Positions 63,645 to 64,000 of a stretch of 64,000 nt of DNA are shown here, in pieces. A program made the translations under genes and the position numbers. Source of the DNA: Candidatus Babeliaceae bacterium (lineage in GTDB: Bacteria > Babelota > Babeliae > Babelales > Babelaceae); the NCBI GenBank assembly GCA_007116155.1, contig SKJC01000002.1, forward strand, positions 124,001-188,000, in the 5' to 3' direction. Numbering within the stretch: the first letter of the stretch is position 1; every line of letters starts with the position of its first letter. The notes under the pieces were generated by a model. It saw only the letters and a list, made by a program, of their open reading frames with translations, did not search any database and was not told the origin of the DNA.

Positions 63645-63926
63645 TTATTTACCAGCTTCAGCTTTGCGCTGACCACTGTGCAACCTAAAGGTACGAGTTG
63701 GCGCAAACTCACCGAGGCGATGTCCAACCATATCTTCTGTAACAAAAACCGAAACAAATTTACGACCATCATGAACCGCTATGGTTAAACCAACCAACTC
63801 AGGAAGAATCATGCTACGACGCGACCATGTCTTGATTGCGTCCCGCTTCCCCCCTTGGCGTGCGGCTTCGACCTTTTTCAAGAGCGAATTATCAATAAAT
63901 GGTCCTTTTTTTGATGAACGAGCCAT
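63645..63926 (-). CDS. rpsS: 30S ribosomal protein uS19
   Basis: The 93-residue protein has [45 protein letters not shown] and [13 protein letters not shown], all uS19, in the head of the small subunit. The C-terminal tail is short. Confidence 0.96.
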   Translation of the reverse strand: MARSSKKGPFIDNSLLKKVEAARQGGKRDAIKTWSRRSMILPELVGLTIAVHDGRKFVSVFVTEDMVGHRLGEFAPTRTFRLHSGQRKAEAGK

Positions 63927-63938
63927 ATATACCCTCGC

Positions 63939-64000
63939 CTACTTTCTTCTCTTAATAATCAGTGAATTTTTACGGCGACGAGTTTTTGCACCCTTCGCAT
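63939..64000 (-). CDS. rplB: 50S ribosomal protein uL2, C-terminal end only
   Basis: The last 19 residues before a TAG at 63941-63939 read AKGAKTRRRKNSLIIKRRK, the basic uL2 tail. The position directly upstream of rpsS in the S10 operon order supports the call. The rest of the gene is beyond the window edge. Confidence 0.85.
   Translation of the reverse strand, partial: AKGAKTRRRKNSLIIKRRK

Overview
The window is gene-dense, AT-rich bacterial chromosome with no rRNA, transposase, integrase, CRISPR array or other mobile element. No stretch longer than about 240 bases lacks a gene. The cell appears to have an outer membrane: there is a predicted beta-barrel protein, a large exported surface protein, a TonB-like protein and a lipoprotein. 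The tight gene overlaps, complete translation core, polyamine and amino-acid importers, and many short exported proteins of unknown function suggest a reduced, probably host-associated lineage. Candidatus Dependentiae (TM6, Babeliae) is my best guess, by general resemblance only; no marker was searched.

Layout. 1-6.6 kb (minus): the 5' part of a large exported surface protein, a complete potABCD polyamine importer, a membrane protein built from an internal duplication, and a small acylphosphatase-like protein. 6.8-16.3 kb (mostly plus): gltX, an amino-acid permease, a beta-barrel protein, rpsU-rbfA-prepilin peptidase, a FolC-like ligase, then the membrane part of an F-type ATP synthase (a small AtpI-like protein, subunit a, and a 313-residue subunit c that is four c hairpins in one chain). 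16.3-27.8 kb (minus): cmk, recJ, lysS, sod, a ftsB-like gene, sufS, an HU gene, tRNA-Leu and tRNA-Cys, a rhodanese lipoprotein, lepB, an M23 peptidase, plsC, rpsI, tRNA-Thr, tadA. 28-33.6 kb (plus): gyrB, tilS, a TonB-like gene, dnaJ. 33.7-39.5 kb (mostly minus): a BaeRF-type release-factor homologue, a YdjM-like protein, a SpoIID-type protein, RNase H, a zinc-ribbon coiled-coil protein, a CAT-anticodon tRNA, trpS. 39.7-43.9 kb (plus): a cdaA-cdaR-glmM locus in which the diadenylate cyclase has lost its signature residues, then a DUF502 protein and gap. 44-51.7 kb: a Lys/Cys-rich exported protein, an ABC-2 exporter whose two genes are separated by an opposing gene, sbcC, and a thioredoxin reductase with an export signal. 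51.7-64 kb (minus): the conserved rplB...rpoA-rplQ ribosomal superoperon, including the 38-residue L36 gene and lacking rpmD (L30) at its usual place.

The strongest candidates for something new are the four-hairpin ATP synthase c subunit, with ion-site residues E, Q, E and D at equivalent positions, and the degenerate CdaA kept in its canonical operon. Next come the exported redox and cysteine-rich proteins (TrxB, rhodanese lipoprotein, Lys/Cys-rich protein) and an unusual long palindrome touching the ribosome binding site of an exported protein.
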